From Bacillota bacterium (GTDB lineage: Bacteria > Bacillota > Clostridia > Oscillospirales > Ruminococcaceae), in the NCBI GenBank assembly GCA_023460535.1, contig JAEWPV010000007.1, forward strand, positions 186,001 to 250,000: DNA of 64,000 bases, given 5' to 3'. Position numbers and translations under genes: made by a program. How positions within the stretch are numbered: position 1 is the stretch's first letter; every line of letters begins with the position of its first letter. Below the pieces are notes generated by a model that did not search any database, was not told where the DNA came from, and worked only from the letters and a program-made list of their open reading frames with translations. Of the stretch, positions 1-8,354 are shown in pieces.

Positions 1-1446
1 TACGGGGAACATGTACTCCACAAAGCGTCGCCACGCGTTCTTTTTTTTCTGTGGTTTGGCATCCGTTACATCGGGGGGCAAAAGTGGGGAGTGCGTCTTA
101 ATCTGCCCCGTGGACGCAGTCTCGTCATAACCCTCGCGAGCCAGTAACGCCGCTTTTTCGTAGCTCTTGCTGCTGCGAACAGAAAACGGTACCATTGCCG
201 CTTTGCTTTCCGCGGAGGAATCCAGATATTGCTTGGTCATATCCAAAGCCGTGAGCACCGTTTTTGTTCGAATGGCATCACGGTTGTTTTTTGCAGGGTC
301 AAACATCAGGCGCTTTACCCACACGCGTGTGCTGTCGCAAAGTGCCACAAACACAAGCCCAACGGGTTTATTACTCTCGTCCGGCGAAGGTCCGGCAAGC
401 CCGGTAATGCCGATGCCGATGTCGGCGTGTGCCTGGGTAAGTACCCCTGCCGCCATAGAGATGGCAACCTCCTCACTGATGGAGGTATACCGATCAATCA
501 GCTTTTGAGAAACGCCCAATTTATCCCTCTTAATCTTGTCGGCATATGCGGATACGCCAAACTCAAACACCGCGGAGGAGCCAGCTACCTCAGTAATCCG
601 TTCGCTCAGTAGCCCGCCGGTGCACGATTCGGCCGTGGCTATCTTCTTTTTTGCAAGGCTAAGCTTATTAACAACAACGCTCGCGAGCGTCTCGTTCTCT
701 GTGCCGTAGATATACGGAGAAATAGCGCTGGAAAAGAGGGTTTTCGCGGCAGCATCCGCCTGCAACAGCGCCTGAGAACGCCCTGGCGCAACCGAAAACA
801 GGCGTATCGCAAGCTCACCGTCCTCCTCAATCAGAGTGGCAGCCACGGGCGTTGTCAGCCCTATCTCATCCAGTAGCTGCTGCGCCGCGTCATAATCAAC
901 ACCCACCAGGCGCAGGATGCGTGACGCATATTCTCCCCCCGTGCCGCTGCGGATGTAAGCACACACCGACTGAGTGAACATGGCGACGCACTCCTTTGCG
1001 TCATCGGGCAGCATAATAATCGCCTGCCCCTGCGATTCCATGGAAAAGCCGGACACAAACCCGACGGTATTGGGGAACACCCTTGCCCCCTCGGGCACCA
1101 GCGCAAGACGGATGTCCTCCTCTACAAAGCGTCTGCCCGTTTGCTCAAACACCTCACGCAAGCGTGTTACGCTGGGGTTATGGGGCAAAAGCGCGATGTC
1201 AAGGGCATCGCACAACAGCTCTTTGGCAAGCGGATGGGAAAGATCGCTTTGCCCGCCCACGGTGATTAAAATGTCACAGTTGTCTATCCCGTCGCCCACC
1301 GCGTCCAACAACGCGTCCGAGTCGGTCAACGAAACGGTGGCACTGCTTGTCTGAATAGAAAACGCGCGCAGCTCGTTTTCCAGCAACCGAATGGCTCTGA
1401 TATCCTCAGGCGCGGCAGAGCCGATTCGTAATATCCTTGCTTTCAC
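1..1446 (-). CDS. cinA: CinA-like protein with nicotinamide-nucleotide amidohydrolase domain (partial, open at left edge)
   Basis: The frame starts at a GTG (1446) behind an AGGAGG site and stays open for 482 codons to base 1, so the gene runs off the window. Residues 1 to about 170 resemble the MoCF-like domain of CinA, but the usual glycine-rich GGLGPT-type loop is replaced by VGGQSDLSHP. Residues about 255-403 are a well-kept CinA C-terminal domain with AESCTGG (272-278) and GIGITGLAGP (344-353), the amidohydrolase signatures that act on NMN. After that comes an unusual tail that is basic (QKKKNAWRRF) as it leaves the window. A fused extra domain is possible but not visible. thiI lies 106 bases upstream on the same strand. 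The amidohydrolase call is firm; the role of the N-domain and tail is unknown. Confidence 0.85.
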   Translation of the reverse strand, partial: MKARILRIGSAAPEDIRAIRLLENELRAFSIQTSSATVSLTDSDALLDAVGDGIDNCDILITVGGQSDLSHPLAKELLCDALDIALLPHNPSVTRLREVFEQTGRRFVEEDIRLALVPEGARVFPNTVGFVSGFSMESQGQAIIMLPDDAKECVAMFTQSVCAYIRSGTGGEYASRILRLVGVDYDAAQQLLDEIGLTTPVAATLIEEDGELAIRLFSVAPGRSQALLQADAAAKTLFSSAISPYIYGTENETLASVVVNKLSLAKKKIATAESCTGGLLSERITEVAGSSAVFEFGVSAYADKIKRDKLGVSQKLIDRYTSISEEVAISMAAGVLTQAHADIGIGITGLAGPSPDESNKPVGLVFVALCDSTRVWVKRLMFDPAKNNRDAIRTKTVLTALDMTKQYLDSSAESKAAMVPFSVRSSKSYEKAALLAREGYDETASTGQIKTHSPLLPPDVTDAKPQKKKNAWRRFVEYMFPV

Positions 1447-1552
1447 ACTCGCTCCTCCTTTTATCAAGTCAACTCGGGCGGTCCCGATTTACATTGACCA
1501 GTCCTTGCCGTCTTTGTGTAGCAAATCGCCCAATACGGGGGTATACGGCACA

Positions 1553-2731
1553 TTATGCGTCTATATTTTTGCACTCCACACCCGATACAGCGCGTTGGAT
1601 TAGCTCATCCCAAGCGACGTTTGCCGCCTCTTCCGCCTTTATCACGCTGTCCAGTCGCGGGCGGGTGCGGGGGTGTCGCGGGGTAAACACGGTACAGCAA
1701 TCCTCATAGGGAAGAATGGAAGTCTCAAACGTATCTATTTTGCGGGAGATTCTTGTAATCTCCTCTTTGTCCATGCCAATCAGGGGGCGAAACACCGGCA
1801 GGCTTGTCACACTGTCGGTACATGCAATGGCTCCGATGGTCTGGCTTGCCACCTGCCCCAGGCTTTCGCCCGTAATCAATGCGCCGCAGCCTTGATCCGC
1901 CGCAATGCGCTCACTGACGCGCATCATAAACCGGCGCATGATAATGGTAAACAGATCCTCAGGGCACTCTTTGCGGATGGTTTCCTGCAGCTCGGTGAAG
2001 GGCACCACCATAAAATTGATTCTGCCGCAGTACGCCGCTATCTTTTGCAGCAGCGTCTCCACCTTTAAACGCGCCCGCTCACCGGTATACGGCGGGCTTG
2101 CAAAGTGGATGGCGGTAAGGCTCAACCCGCGCTTGCTCATCATATAGCCCGCCACCGGGCTGTCTATTCCGCCCGAGATCAAAAGCGCCGCGCGCCCGCT
2201 TGTTCCCACAGGAATACCCCCCGCGCCGGGCAGGCGGTTACCGTGTATATAGGCGGCAGTCTCGCGCACCTCAACAGTCACAATAAAGTCGGGCTTGTTT
2301 ACATCCACACGAAGGTGCGGGTAAGCCTCAAGCAGCCGCTCCCCCACCTGTGCGCAGATTTGGGGCGAGAGCAGCGCAAAGGTTTTATCCGACCGCTTTG
2401 CCTCTACCTTAAAGGTGCGCGAAGCGGTTAGTTTTTCTTCAAAGTATTCGACACAATCTTCCTTAATTTGTGCAATATCCTTTTTTGCTACCCCGGCACG
2501 GCACAGTGCGGCAATGCCGAATACCGTACACAGCCGTTGCTCTGCCTCTTCTATATCGGCAAACTCATCCAACAGACGCACATACACGGTGGACTGCGCC
2601 TTCCATATCTCCAGCTCGCCCAGCCCCGCCAGGCGACGCCTGATGTTTTTGAGCAGCGTCGTTTCAAAGCTTCCGCGGTTAAGACCCTTTAAAATAATCT
2701 CACCGAACTTAAGCAGTATAACCTCGTTCAT
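1553..2731 (-). CDS. thiI: tRNA 4-thiouridine synthase ThiI
   Basis: 392 residues. ThiI activates uridine-8 of tRNA by adenylation and inserts sulfur; it can also feed thiazole synthesis. An N-terminal ferredoxin-like region and THUMP domain (to about residue 165) are followed by a PP-loop ATP pyrophosphatase domain with SGGIDSPVAGY (186-196). A pair of cysteines in YEDCCTVF (345-346) matches the position of the catalytic Cys344 of E. coli. The rhodanese domain of E. coli ThiI is absent, as usual in Firmicutes, where a dedicated cysteine desulfurase supplies sulfur. That partner is encoded 34 bases upstream, so the two are probably one operon. ATG start at 2731. Confidence 0.95.
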   Translation of the reverse strand: MNEVILLKFGEIILKGLNRGSFETTLLKNIRRRLAGLGELEIWKAQSTVYVRLLDEFADIEEAEQRLCTVFGIAALCRAGVAKKDIAQIKEDCVEYFEEKLTASRTFKVEAKRSDKTFALLSPQICAQVGERLLEAYPHLRVDVNKPDFIVTVEVRETAAYIHGNRLPGAGGIPVGTSGRAALLISGGIDSPVAGYMMSKRGLSLTAIHFASPPYTGERARLKVETLLQKIAAYCGRINFMVVPFTELQETIRKECPEDLFTIIMRRFMMRVSERIAADQGCGALITGESLGQVASQTIGAIACTDSVTSLPVFRPLIGMDKEEITRISRKIDTFETSILPYEDCCTVFTPRHPRTRPRLDSVIKAEEAANVAWDELIQRAVSGVECKNIDA

Positions 2732-2765
2732 TCATCTATAACCTACTTCATCAGTTAATTTGCGG

Positions 2766-3908
2766 TTACGCTTCGCGCCCAAGGGCGCGAATGCCGTCAG
2801 AGAGCGCGGCGATAAACGCGTCTATCTCCTCGGCGGTATTGTAGCGGCTTAGGCTGACGCGCAAAGCGCTTGCCACAAGTTCGGGCGCAAGCTCTGCCGA
2901 GCGCAGGGCGTAGCTCTTTTTACCGCGTCCGCACGCAGACCCGCTCGAAACATAAATACCCCGCTCCTCCAAATACCGCATCATCACCTCGGACGGTACG
3001 CCGGGCACCGAGATGTTCAGGATATAGGGCAGCGCTTCGTCGGGGGAGTTTACTACAACCTGCGGCAGGGTGGCAACGCCTTGGCGCAGCCTTGCGTAAA
3101 GCGCTTGTACGTGACGCGCGCTTTGGTTGTAATCGCCCATCGCATTTTTTGCCGCCTCACCAAAGCCCGCTATCAACGCCGCGGGTTCGGTACCGGCACG
3201 CAAACCGTTCTCCTGGCTGCCGCCGAATACGCGGGGCGCAAGCCGAAGGCGTTTATTGATATACAAGGCACCCACCCCCTTGGGGGCATGCAGCTTGTGT
3301 CCGCTGACCGAGACAAGGTCGATATAGCTGCTGCCAAAGCGCAGCGGCAGCTTACAAAACGCCTGCACGGCGTCGCAGTGAACAATTACCTCGGGGTTTT
3401 TGCGTTTGACCGCCTTTGCTATCTCCATGACATCAAGCACCGAGCCAAACTCGTTGTTTACCGCCATCGCGCTGACAAGCGCCGTATTTTCATCCACCTG
3501 CTCTGCAAATGCCCGCGCAGGAATGCGCCCCTGCTTGTCGGGACACAATAATACCAGCTCGGCGCCCTGCTCCTCTAAATGGCGCAACGGCTCCAGCACA
3601 GACGGATGCTCGAATGCGGTGGAAACAATTCGTGGTTTCGCTCCGACGCGCATCGCCTTTGCCACAGCAGAAAACAGCGCAAGGTTGTTGCTCTCGGTGC
3701 CGCCGGAGGTGAAATACACCGCATCGGCAGGTACCATCAACGCCTTTGCAACCTGCTCACGCGCCGCTTTTATTACAAGCTCCGCCTCTATCCCCTTGCC
3801 ATGCAACGAGGAGGGATTACCGTATTTGGTTGTCATTACATCATAAACAACCTGCGCAACTTCCTGTGAAACGACGGTAGTTGCACTGTTGTCAAGATAA
3901 ATCTCCAT
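2766..3908 (-). CDS. cysteine desulfurase, NifS/IscS type (probable sulfur donor for ThiI)
   Basis: 380 residues, a PLP enzyme that takes sulfur from cysteine as an enzyme persulfide. Seen: N-terminal MEIYLDNSATT, the PLP lysine in SGHKLHAPKG (K205), H in the FEHPSV region, and the active-site cysteine in SSGSACGRGK (C326). The start is placed at the ATG at 3908, where family homology begins and a GGGGAGAG ribosome site lies just upstream; an in-frame ATG at 4052 would add 48 unrelated residues and has no ribosome site. Position directly upstream of thiI argues for a NifZ-like role in tRNA thiolation, although general Fe-S supply cannot be excluded because no iscU is visible. Confidence 0.93.
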   Translation of the reverse strand: MEIYLDNSATTVVSQEVAQVVYDVMTTKYGNPSSLHGKGIEAELVIKAAREQVAKALMVPADAVYFTSGGTESNNLALFSAVAKAMRVGAKPRIVSTAFEHPSVLEPLRHLEEQGAELVLLCPDKQGRIPARAFAEQVDENTALVSAMAVNNEFGSVLDVMEIAKAVKRKNPEVIVHCDAVQAFCKLPLRFGSSYIDLVSVSGHKLHAPKGVGALYINKRLRLAPRVFGGSQENGLRAGTEPAALIAGFGEAAKNAMGDYNQSARHVQALYARLRQGVATLPQVVVNSPDEALPYILNISVPGVPSEVMMRYLEERGIYVSSGSACGRGKKSYALRSAELAPELVASALRVSLSRYNTAEEIDAFIAALSDGIRALGREA

Positions 3909-4100
3909 TGCAGTCTCTCCCCAAAAAGTAAAGCGGCAGTACGCCATGCCCCCCTGCCATCTTACGGCATGCGAAAGACGGGCACGATAATCCTCCGCAA
4001 ACACACCGAAATGCGGCGATACTAGCAGCAGCATACATCCAAGTCGGGTCATAAAGCCCTATGGTTAACCACATTTTTACACTATAACAGATATACAATG

Positions 4101-4129
4101 ATTATACCTTATCCCCGCTGTCATTACAA
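4101..4129 (-). promoter_or_regulatory. candidate promoter for the cysteine desulfurase-thiI operon
   Basis: On the minus strand TTGTAA and TATAAT are separated by 17 bases. The site lies in the 348-base gap between the divergent desulfurase and ypeB genes (3909-4256) and would give an untranslated leader of roughly 185 bases. I see no clear hairpin terminator or known riboswitch in that leader. Confidence 0.55.
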
Positions 4130-4256
4130 ACAAAATTCACAGCCTTCCACATATTTCGTACCTGCAAGGGAAAAATACTTCCATATCCGGCGAACTGCGG
4201 ATGTTAAGCCGTTTTCGCCATGTAAAACAAGGTTCAGGAAAGGATTTGTTTTAACA

Positions 4257-5600
4257 ATGAGAACACGCACGCGGGTTCGCTCCGTAAGCTTCCTCACAGC
4301 GCTTTTTCTTTTGATGGGCGGGTTTATCGTAAAGGGGTACGCACAGGCAAACAATTACCGCACGCATCTGGAATACACCTATCAGCGCGCGCTTGCCGAC
4401 CTAAGCGAGGATGTTAGCGAGATTAACACCACGTTGAACAAGAGCGTTTATGCCGGAACACCGGCTCAGCTAACGCAGCTTTCCAGCAAGCTTGCCCGCG
4501 ACTGTGACGCGGCAAAGGCAAGCCTTTCGCATTTGCCCGTTTCGGCATTTAATCTGGACGGCACCAACAAGTTCATCTCGCAGGCGGGCGAATATGCGCA
4601 AAGCCTCACCCGTAAGCTTGCCGCTTCGCAGGATATCACCGACGAAGAGAAGCAAAACCTGCAAAAGCTGTGTGATTACGCCAATACGGTTGCGGAAAAG
4701 ATTAATGCCATGCGCAACGATATGGACATGAGCGGCATGAACATCGGCGAGGTGTTTACTGCCATTAAAAAAGAAGGGGACGCGGTGGACGACACCCCTG
4801 CCATCACCGACGGGTTTCAGGACATGGAGGAGGGGATGGAGGGGTACCCCACGCTGATTTATGACGGCCCGTTCTCCGACCACATCATGGAGCGCGAGCC
4901 GTTGCTGACCAAGAATGCCGATGAGGTGACCCGGGAGGATGCGCGCAAAAAGGCAGCCGTCGCACTAAACGCCAACATCTCGCAGCTAAAGGACGATACC
5001 GACGAGGAGGGCAAGATGCCGTCTTACTGCTTCACCTATAACAGCACCAGCATCTCGGTGACCAAAAAGGGGAATTTGATCTGCTATATGCTCAATCCGC
5101 GCGGCGTAAGCGAGGCAAAGCTTAGCGTTAAGGATGCGGGCGTAAAGGCAGGCGAATACCTGCGCAAGCTTGGTATAGAAAACATGGTGCAAAGCTATTA
5201 CGACACGGTGGGTGATATCTGCGTGTTCAACTTTGCCTATGAGCAAAACGGGGTTGTGTGCTACCCTGACCTGATTAAGGTTGGCGTTGCACTGGATAAC
5301 GGCGAGATAGTCAGCTTTGAGGCACGTGGGTTTATCACCAACCACCGCGAGGACCGCGAGTTCCCTGTTCCCGCTGTCTCGCAGGAGCAGGCGATGTCAA
5401 TCGTCAGCAAAAAGCTCACCCCCGGTTCGGCGCAGCTTGCCCTAATCCCCACCGGCGGGCAGAATGAGGTGTATGTGTATGAGGTGCGCTGCAAGAGCGA
5501 GAACGGGCAAAACGTACTCGTATATATCAACGCCATGACCGGTGCCGAGGAGCAGATTCTTCTTTTAATCGAGACCGAAACCGGCGTGCTTACCATGTAG
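4257..5600 (+). CDS. ypeB: germination protein YpeB
   Basis: 447 residues, close to the 450 of Bacillus YpeB, which is needed to place and stabilise the cortex-lytic enzyme SleB in spores. A single N-terminal membrane segment (FLTALFLLMGGFIVKGYA, about residues 12-29) anchors it outside the membrane; a helical region follows, then PepSY-type repeats in the last 200 residues. The start is the ATG at 4257, where the basic-plus-hydrophobic anchor begins, with AGGAAAGGA upstream; longer in-frame starts give an implausible N-terminus. sleB is not next to it here, unlike in Bacillus. The gene indicates a spore-forming host. A strong terminator follows. Confidence 0.92.
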   Translation: MRTRTRVRSVSFLTALFLLMGGFIVKGYAQANNYRTHLEYTYQRALADLSEDVSEINTTLNKSVYAGTPAQLTQLSSKLARDCDAAKASLSHLPVSAFNLDGTNKFISQAGEYAQSLTRKLAASQDITDEEKQNLQKLCDYANTVAEKINAMRNDMDMSGMNIGEVFTAIKKEGDAVDDTPAITDGFQDMEEGMEGYPTLIYDGPFSDHIMEREPLLTKNADEVTREDARKKAAVALNANISQLKDDTDEEGKMPSYCFTYNSTSISVTKKGNLICYMLNPRGVSEAKLSVKDAGVKAGEYLRKLGIENMVQSYYDTVGDICVFNFAYEQNGVVCYPDLIKVGVALDNGEIVSFEARGFITNHREDREFPVPAVSQEQAMSIVSKKLTPGSAQLALIPTGGQNEVYVYEVRCKSENGQNVLVYINAMTGAEEQILLLIETETGVLTM

Positions 5601-5643
5601 TACAAACATGCAGCGGTTCGGCCGCATGTTTTAGATAGAACCG

Positions 5644-5677
5644 CCGCCGCATGTCTGCAGCATGCGGCGGACTTTTT
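5644..5677 (+). terminator. Rho-independent terminator of ypeB
   Basis: Ten-base perfect stem CCGCCGCATG / CATGCGGCGG with a 7-base loop, followed by ACTTTTT, 44 bases after the ypeB stop codon. Confidence 0.85.
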
Positions 5678-5680
5678 CGT

Positions 5681-5720
5681 ACAAAAATATGGCGGTGCAA
5701 CCGTTTTTGCACCGCCATTT
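5681..5720 (-). terminator. Rho-independent terminator of the Rrf2 gene
   Basis: Read on the minus strand, a 12-base stem (5707-5718 with 5689-5700) with a 6-base loop is followed by ATTTTTGT. It lies just past the stop of the Rrf2 gene at 5734. Confidence 0.85.
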
Positions 5721-5733
5721 ATTACCCGGTTAA

Positions 5734-6159
5734 TCAAATTACATAGTCGCTCGCATCCGGTTCCTTTGCAAGCTCGGCCAGGGTGGTATTGTCCACAACA
5801 TCCGAAACAGCATCGGCGATTTTATTCCACAGCCTGCGCGTGGCACAGCCCTCAGCGCGGGGGCAGGACTCAACATCCAGTACGCAATCCACCGGAACCA
5901 GAGAGCCCTCCAGTGCGCGCAGTACCGCACCCACCGTAATCTCCTCGGGGCTTTTGGCAAGCGCATACCCACCCTGCGAGCCGCGCATGCTTTTGATTAG
6001 TCCGCTTTTATGCAGCAGAATGATGATCTGCTCCAGATACTTTTCGCTGATCTCCTGACGCTGTGCAATCTCTTTAAGTGAAACAAGCCCGTTTTGATAA
6101 TGGTGCACGAGATCAAGCATCATGCGCAGTCCGTACCGCCCTTTGGTAGAGATTTTCAT
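5734..6159 (-). CDS. Rrf2/IscR-family transcriptional regulator
   Basis: 141 residues. The winged-helix N-terminus (MKISTKGRYGLRMML) and the motif MRGSQGGYAL (58-67) are typical of Rrf2 proteins. Cysteines at 92, 99 and 105 (CVLDVESC, GC) sit almost exactly where E. coli IscR has its Fe-S ligands (92, 98, 104), so Fe-S sensing is plausible; a CymR-like cysteine-metabolism role is an alternative. The start at 6159 is set by GGGAGG upstream; a longer in-frame start at 6255 lies inside the promoter. The gene stands alone between two terminators/promoters but is 1.8 kb from a cysteine desulfurase, a possible target. Confidence 0.9.
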   Translation of the reverse strand: MKISTKGRYGLRMMLDLVHHYQNGLVSLKEIAQRQEISEKYLEQIIILLHKSGLIKSMRGSQGGYALAKSPEEITVGAVLRALEGSLVPVDCVLDVESCPRAEGCATRRLWNKIADAVSDVVDNTTLAELAKEPDASDYVI

Positions 6160-6213
6160 AATTACAGAGCCTCCCTGTTTACTAAGCAGCCGGCAACCGG
6201 TTACTATGTTATT

Positions 6214-6242
6214 ATTGTAACAGTCTTTTTTACTTGATGCAA
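6214..6242 (-). promoter_or_regulatory. candidate promoter of the Rrf2 gene
   Basis: Minus-strand TTGCAT, 17 bases, TACAAT. Immediately downstream is GTAACCGGTTGCCGG, containing the self-complementary core ACCGGT, a possible autoregulatory operator. Confidence 0.55.
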
Positions 6243-6293
6243 GCCATGTTTTCATATAGGAAAAATCGGCAGGTAAAAAATCGCTCTCATCGT

Positions 6294-6321
6294 TTGATTT
6301 TACGGCATGTTGTGATAAAAT
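6294..6321 (+). promoter_or_regulatory. candidate promoter of pyrB
   Basis: TTGATT, 16 bases, TAAAAT, with the pyrB start 42 bases downstream. The leader is short and has no attenuator hairpin, so PyrR-type attenuation is not indicated. Confidence 0.5.
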
Positions 6322-6363
6322 AGGATAAGCTATGCACAGGCTTTAATGAAAGGGATGGTCCTT

Positions 6364-7437
6364 ATGAGCAATCTGCCGCACCTAATCGATCTTGACGACC
6401 TTCACCCCCGCTATTGGGATAAACTCATCACTCTTGCGGGAGACATCAGCCGAAACCCGTCTGATTATTACGGCAGGCTGGAAGGCAAGATTATGGCCAC
6501 CTTGTTTTACGAGCCTTCCACCCGCACGCAGATGTCGTTTCAGACGGCGATGTTTCGTCTGGGCGGTAAGGTCATTGGCTTTGATAACCCGCAAAACTCC
6601 TCTGTAGCAAAGGGGGAGAGCTTTAAGGATACCATCAACGTGATGAGCGCGTACGCCGACATCCTTGTTATCCGTCACCCCAGCGAGGGCAGCGCTAAGG
6701 CGGCGTCCATCTACTCGAACTGCCCCGTGATTAACGCAGGCGACGGCGGTCACCTGCACCCCACCCAGACGTTGACCGACCTTGTGACGCTAAAGTACGA
6801 ACGGGGACGGCTGCACGACCTTGTAATCGGCGTATGCGGCGATTTAAAGAACGGGCGAACCGTGCATTCGTTAATCAAAGCGATGTCGCAGTATCAAAAC
6901 AACCGCTTTGTTCTAATCTCCACCGAACAACTGCGCATTCCGTCTTACCTGCGCACGATACTTGATGCAAACGGCTGCCCATATCAGGAGGTATACAGCC
7001 TTGAAGAGGCGATATCGGAGCTTGATGTGTTGTATATGACGCGGATTCAAAAGGAGCGCTTTTCGTCGGAGGAGGAGTACCAAAAGGAAAAGAACATATA
7101 CACCCTAGACCCCGAAAAGCTCGACCGCGCAAAGTTTGTATTAAAGGTCATGCACCCGCTGCCCCGTGTGGATGAGATTACCGACGAGGTGGACAGTGAC
7201 CCCCGTGCCATCTACTTCCGGCAGGCGCGGTACGGCATCTTTGCACGCATGGCGTTGATTTTGATGCTGTTTGACGGCAGCATCCCCTACCTACCGGCAC
7301 CGTACGCGCATCGGGGCGATTTCCCTTGCCAAAACGAGCGGTGCATCACCCGTGCCGAGACCTACCTGCCCCACCTGTACTCGGGCACCTCGGACATGCT
7401 GGAATGCCGGTACTGCAACAGCAGAATTTTGATATAG
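6364..7437 (+). CDS. pyrB: aspartate carbamoyltransferase with a C-terminal PyrI-like zinc ribbon
   Basis: 357 residues. It condenses carbamoyl phosphate with aspartate, the first committed pyrimidine step. Catalytic signatures: FYEPSTRTQMSF (48-59) and HPTQT (132-136). The catalytic chain normally ends near residue 310; here it continues with CQNERC (322-327) and CRYC (348-351). C-x4-C followed by C-x2-C is the zinc-binding pattern of the separate regulatory chain PyrI, but the allosteric nucleotide domain of PyrI is missing. The start is the ATG at 6364 with AAAGGGA upstream, not the ATG at 6346 that overlaps the ribosome site. No other pyr genes are adjacent. Confidence 0.95.
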   Translation: MSNLPHLIDLDDLHPRYWDKLITLAGDISRNPSDYYGRLEGKIMATLFYEPSTRTQMSFQTAMFRLGGKVIGFDNPQNSSVAKGESFKDTINVMSAYADILVIRHPSEGSAKAASIYSNCPVINAGDGGHLHPTQTLTDLVTLKYERGRLHDLVIGVCGDLKNGRTVHSLIKAMSQYQNNRFVLISTEQLRIPSYLRTILDANGCPYQEVYSLEEAISELDVLYMTRIQKERFSSEEEYQKEKNIYTLDPEKLDRAKFVLKVMHPLPRVDEITDEVDSDPRAIYFRQARYGIFARMALILMLFDGSIPYLPAPYAHRGDFPCQNERCITRAETYLPHLYSGTSDMLECRYCNSRILI

Positions 7438-7446
7438 CATTGAAAA

Positions 7447-7473
7447 CGCCCCTTTGGCCGAGCCAAAGGGGCG
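7447..7473. terminator. bidirectional terminator between pyrB and the ECF gene
   Basis: Twelve-base perfect stem CGCCCCTTTGGC / GCCAAAGGGGCG with a 3-base loop between two converging genes. The minus strand continues with TTTTCA; the plus strand has only a weak T-run. Confidence 0.75.
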
Positions 7474-7495
7474 AATATGTTATAAGCCTAGGGTT

Positions 7496-8128
7496 TTACG
7501 CCGGTCGGCGAGACAGCTTTTCCAGCGCCTTGCCCACCGCCGCGGCAAGGATGGCGGCAAGGATTGCCTCCGGTATGCCGTTTGTCAGCACCACCGTGCC
7601 GATTAAACCAAGCAGTGCCTCATACGCCTGCCCGATAACCTGTGCATAGGTTCTGCCAAAGAATACGTATACGCCGCCTAGCACCAGCACGGTGTGAACG
7701 AGCGACGCCGCAACCGCAGAAACGGTATACGCAACGTATTTGTGCTTATCACGCGCGGCAATCGCCTGAAATAAAAGCCCCGCCACAACGCCGAGCAGAA
7801 TGCGCGGCACAAAGCAAATAACAAGGCTCCACGGGTTGCCGCTTACCTGACCCACCGAATAAAACGGCGTAAAGATAAACGACGTGACGGTGGGCATCAT
7901 GGTGTTGACAATAAAGCTCAACAGACCAAACATTGCGCCCATGTAAGCGCCCGCCCCTACGCCCAGCGTCACACCCGCTATAATAACCGGTATGTGCGCA
8001 AGCGTTGCTACAATCGGTCCGATGGGAATCGACCCGAGCGGCGTAAACGCCATAATGATCTCAATTGCGGTCAGGATGCCAAGGATGGTCAGGGTACGCG
8101 TGGGGATACGCCGTGTGTTTTGGTTCAT
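7496..8128 (-). CDS. ECF transporter S component, probable pantothenate uptake (PanT-like)
   Basis: 210 residues, about six membrane helices, with PIGPIVATLAHIPVIIAG near the N-terminus and a pattern typical of energy-coupling-factor substrate-binding subunits. These capture a vitamin and work with a shared EcfA/EcfA'/EcfT module, which is not in this window. The neighbour upstream on the same strand is coaX, so pantothenate is the likeliest substrate, but this is context only. Start at 8128 chosen for AGGAGG; a longer start at 8167 adds residues without homology. The 226-base gap to coaX shows no riboswitch that I recognise. Confidence 0.85.
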   Translation of the reverse strand: MNQNTRRIPTRTLTILGILTAIEIIMAFTPLGSIPIGPIVATLAHIPVIIAGVTLGVGAGAYMGAMFGLLSFIVNTMMPTVTSFIFTPFYSVGQVSGNPWSLVICFVPRILLGVVAGLLFQAIAARDKHKYVAYTVSAVAASLVHTVLVLGGVYVFFGRTYAQVIGQAYEALLGLIGTVVLTNGIPEAILAAILAAAVGKALEKLSRRPA

Positions 8129-8354
8129 AAAAATTCCTCCTGCTGTCGCTCCCTGTATGGGATGCAACGCAAATTTATAAAGTCAATTATGGTCTTGCCC
8201 CTTTCCTGCTGAGTAAACGAGCTACGCTTTCAAAGAGGAATAAGGGGGTTAACCGGTCTGGATTGAAAAGCATGTTGTTTTGCTTAATATTTGCGCCTTT
8301 TAATCCAACCCATCGGCTTAACGCCAATGATAATTGATTTACACTGTTTGTGCG

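Noticed and set aside
3909..4052. 48-residue N-terminal extension of the cysteine desulfurase
   Set aside because: The in-frame ATG at 4052 has no ribosome site, the extension has no family homology, and a good site precedes the ATG at 3908.
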